From assembly GCA_044370375.1 (NCBI GenBank), contig JBILVQ010000144.1, positions 1-7,763 on the forward strand: a stretch of DNA of 7,763 nucleotides, written 5' to 3'. Both the position numbers and the translations under genes were made by a program. The stretch is from JBILVQ01 sp044370375. GTDB taxonomy: Bacteria; Bacteroidota; Bacteroidia; UBA4408. The notes under the pieces were generated by a model that was not told the DNA's origin, did no database searches, and was given only the letters and a program-made list of their open reading frames with translations. Shown here piece after piece: positions 7,100 to 7,763 of the stretch. The first letter of the stretch is position 1. Every line of letters starts with the position of its first letter.

Positions 7100-7332
7100 T
7101 TGGACATATCTTTAGGCGTTCGGTTATTCCAATCTTTCTCCAGTTTAGAAATCTTTCGATCGGTTTGAATGAGATAAATGACGATTCCGATAAAGATGAT
7201 CATCAATACTCCCACCACGATATAAATTTTTCCTGATGCATAGAGTCCGTCGGCCATTTCAACTTTACCCTGAGCGAATGCATTATGCATCAGAAGCAGA
7301 AGAAAAATCAACATTGTTTTAGGAGATAACAT
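7096..7332 (-). CDS. ccmD: CcmD-like small membrane protein of cytochrome c maturation
   Basis: A 78-residue protein between ccmC and ccmE, the place where CcmD is expected. In other bacteria CcmD stabilises the CcmC–heme–CcmE complex and helps release loaded CcmE. It has a hydrophobic N-terminus ending in AFAQ (about 6-21), which looks like a cleavable signal peptide, a short polar stretch with LYASGKIY, one membrane segment (about 36-55) and a basic tail, TDRKISKLEK. The predicted form is therefore N-outside, C-inside with one remaining helix, as for E. coli CcmD. Sequence conservation in CcmD is very low, so the call rests on size, topology, the charged tail and position. The ATG at 7332 lies 17 nt after ccmC; a second in-frame ATG at 7314 would give a shorter signal peptide. 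It overlaps ccmE by 4 nt. Confidence 0.8.
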   Translation of the reverse strand: MLSPKTMLIFLLLLMHNAFAQGKVEMADGLYASGKIYIVVGVLMIIFIGIVIYLIQTDRKISKLEKDWNNRTPKDMSK

Positions 7333-7349
7333 AAATGGAAGTTTTAAGT

Positions 7350-7763
7350 TTAGAAGGATTGCTCCATTTCGTTTTTTAACTTTTGATAACGTATTCCCAA
7401 ATTAGCGAGCCAGGCACCCAGTAGTGTCCAGCCAAGAATTGCCGGATAAAAAACAATTTTCATGGTATTATCCAGGTCGTAGCCCCCGAAACCGGGATTG
7501 CCGCCATTTCCGGGGTGAAGGGAATCGGTCATTCTTGGCAGCACCATTAAAAAAACGATGAGCATGACGTAGGCAAAGATGTTGTAAACGGCTGCAATTC
7601 TTGCTTTTTTTTCGGGGTCTTCAATGGAGGCCCTCAAGATGAGGTAAGCAAAATAGAAGAGGAGGGTAATAGCCGCTCCATTTAATTTTGCATCGCTTAC
7701 CCACCAATCACCCCAGGTAAAGCGGGCCCAAAGGGAACCGGTTAGTACCCCAAGAATTCCCAT
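7350..7763 (-). CDS. ccmC: Cytochrome c maturation heme handling protein CcmC (5' part outside the window)
   Basis: The frame runs off the right edge of the window, so only the C-terminal 137 residues are seen; the Met codon at 7763 is most likely internal because it directly precedes the core of the family. CcmC is a six-helix inner-membrane protein that binds heme at its periplasmic WWD domain and passes it to CcmE. Visible here are TGSLWARFTWGDWW (8-21), which is the WWD domain, then a helix (about 30-46), a loop with IEDPEKKARIAAVY, a helix (about 60-76), the second periplasmic loop with LHP (H83, the likely second heme-ligand His) and a last helix (about 103-122) before a charged tail. 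The WWD segment ends WWVSDAKLNG, where the usual form has another Trp before the Asp. The first axial His lies outside. The order ccmC-ccmD-ccmE-ccmF supports the call. Confidence 0.93.
   Translation of the reverse strand: MGILGVLTGSLWARFTWGDWWVSDAKLNGAAITLLFYFAYLILRASIEDPEKKARIAAVYNIFAYVMLIVFLMVLPRMTDSLHPGNGGNPGFGGYDLDNTMKIVFYPAILGWTLLGAWLANLGIRYQKLKNEMEQSF

Overview
The window looks like an ordinary stretch of Bacteroidota chromosome (Flavobacteria/Chitinophagia-like; I cannot resolve the genus). Three things point there. The + strand gene ends in the gliding-motility/type IX secretion C-terminal domain that is largely confined to this phylum. The DUF2520 – KdsC-like phosphatase – UbiA gene order is familiar from that phylum. 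Starts generally lack Shine-Dalgarno sequences, and the spacers before them are short and AT-rich.

Layout: positions 2-1939 (+) hold the 3' part of a large cell-surface adhesin-like gene. It has at least five tandem Ig-like units of about 78 residues, two PKD-like domains and a type B T9SS sorting domain. Its stop lies only 4 nt from the stop of a convergent gene. From there to the right edge everything is on the - strand in one tightly packed, probably single transcription unit. Read 5' to 3' it runs: ccmC (partial, 7763-7350), ccmD-like (7332-7096), ccmE (7099-6710), ccmF (6692-4260), a DUF2520/Rossmann protein (4253-3456), a KdsC-type HAD phosphatase (3454-2933) and a UbiA-family prenyltransferase (2918-1944). 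Gaps between genes are 17 nt, a 4-nt overlap, 17, 6, 1 and 14 nt.

How they work together: CcmC, CcmD, CcmE and CcmF form the heme-handling and ligation core of System I cytochrome c maturation. CcmC with CcmD loads heme onto the periplasmic chaperone CcmE, and CcmF passes it to apocytochrome c. The CcmE here is the Cys-type (CxxxY), not the classical His-type (HxxxY). The three downstream genes have no obvious direct part in cytochrome maturation. They look like envelope or lipid housekeeping functions sharing the transcript: a keto-sugar-acid phosphatase, a membrane prenyltransferase of the type often annotated as (di)geranylgeranylglyceryl-phosphate synthase, and an uncharacterised NAD(P)-fold protein.

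No RNA gene, mobile element, CRISPR array or convincing promoter or terminator was seen, and no non-coding stretch exceeds about 20 nt. I did not find a clearly new multi-gene system. The points most worth a second look are the Cys-type CcmE, the enlarged periplasmic domain of CcmF, the coupling of ccm genes to the lipid/sugar genes, and the regular Cys-bearing repeat array of the surface protein.
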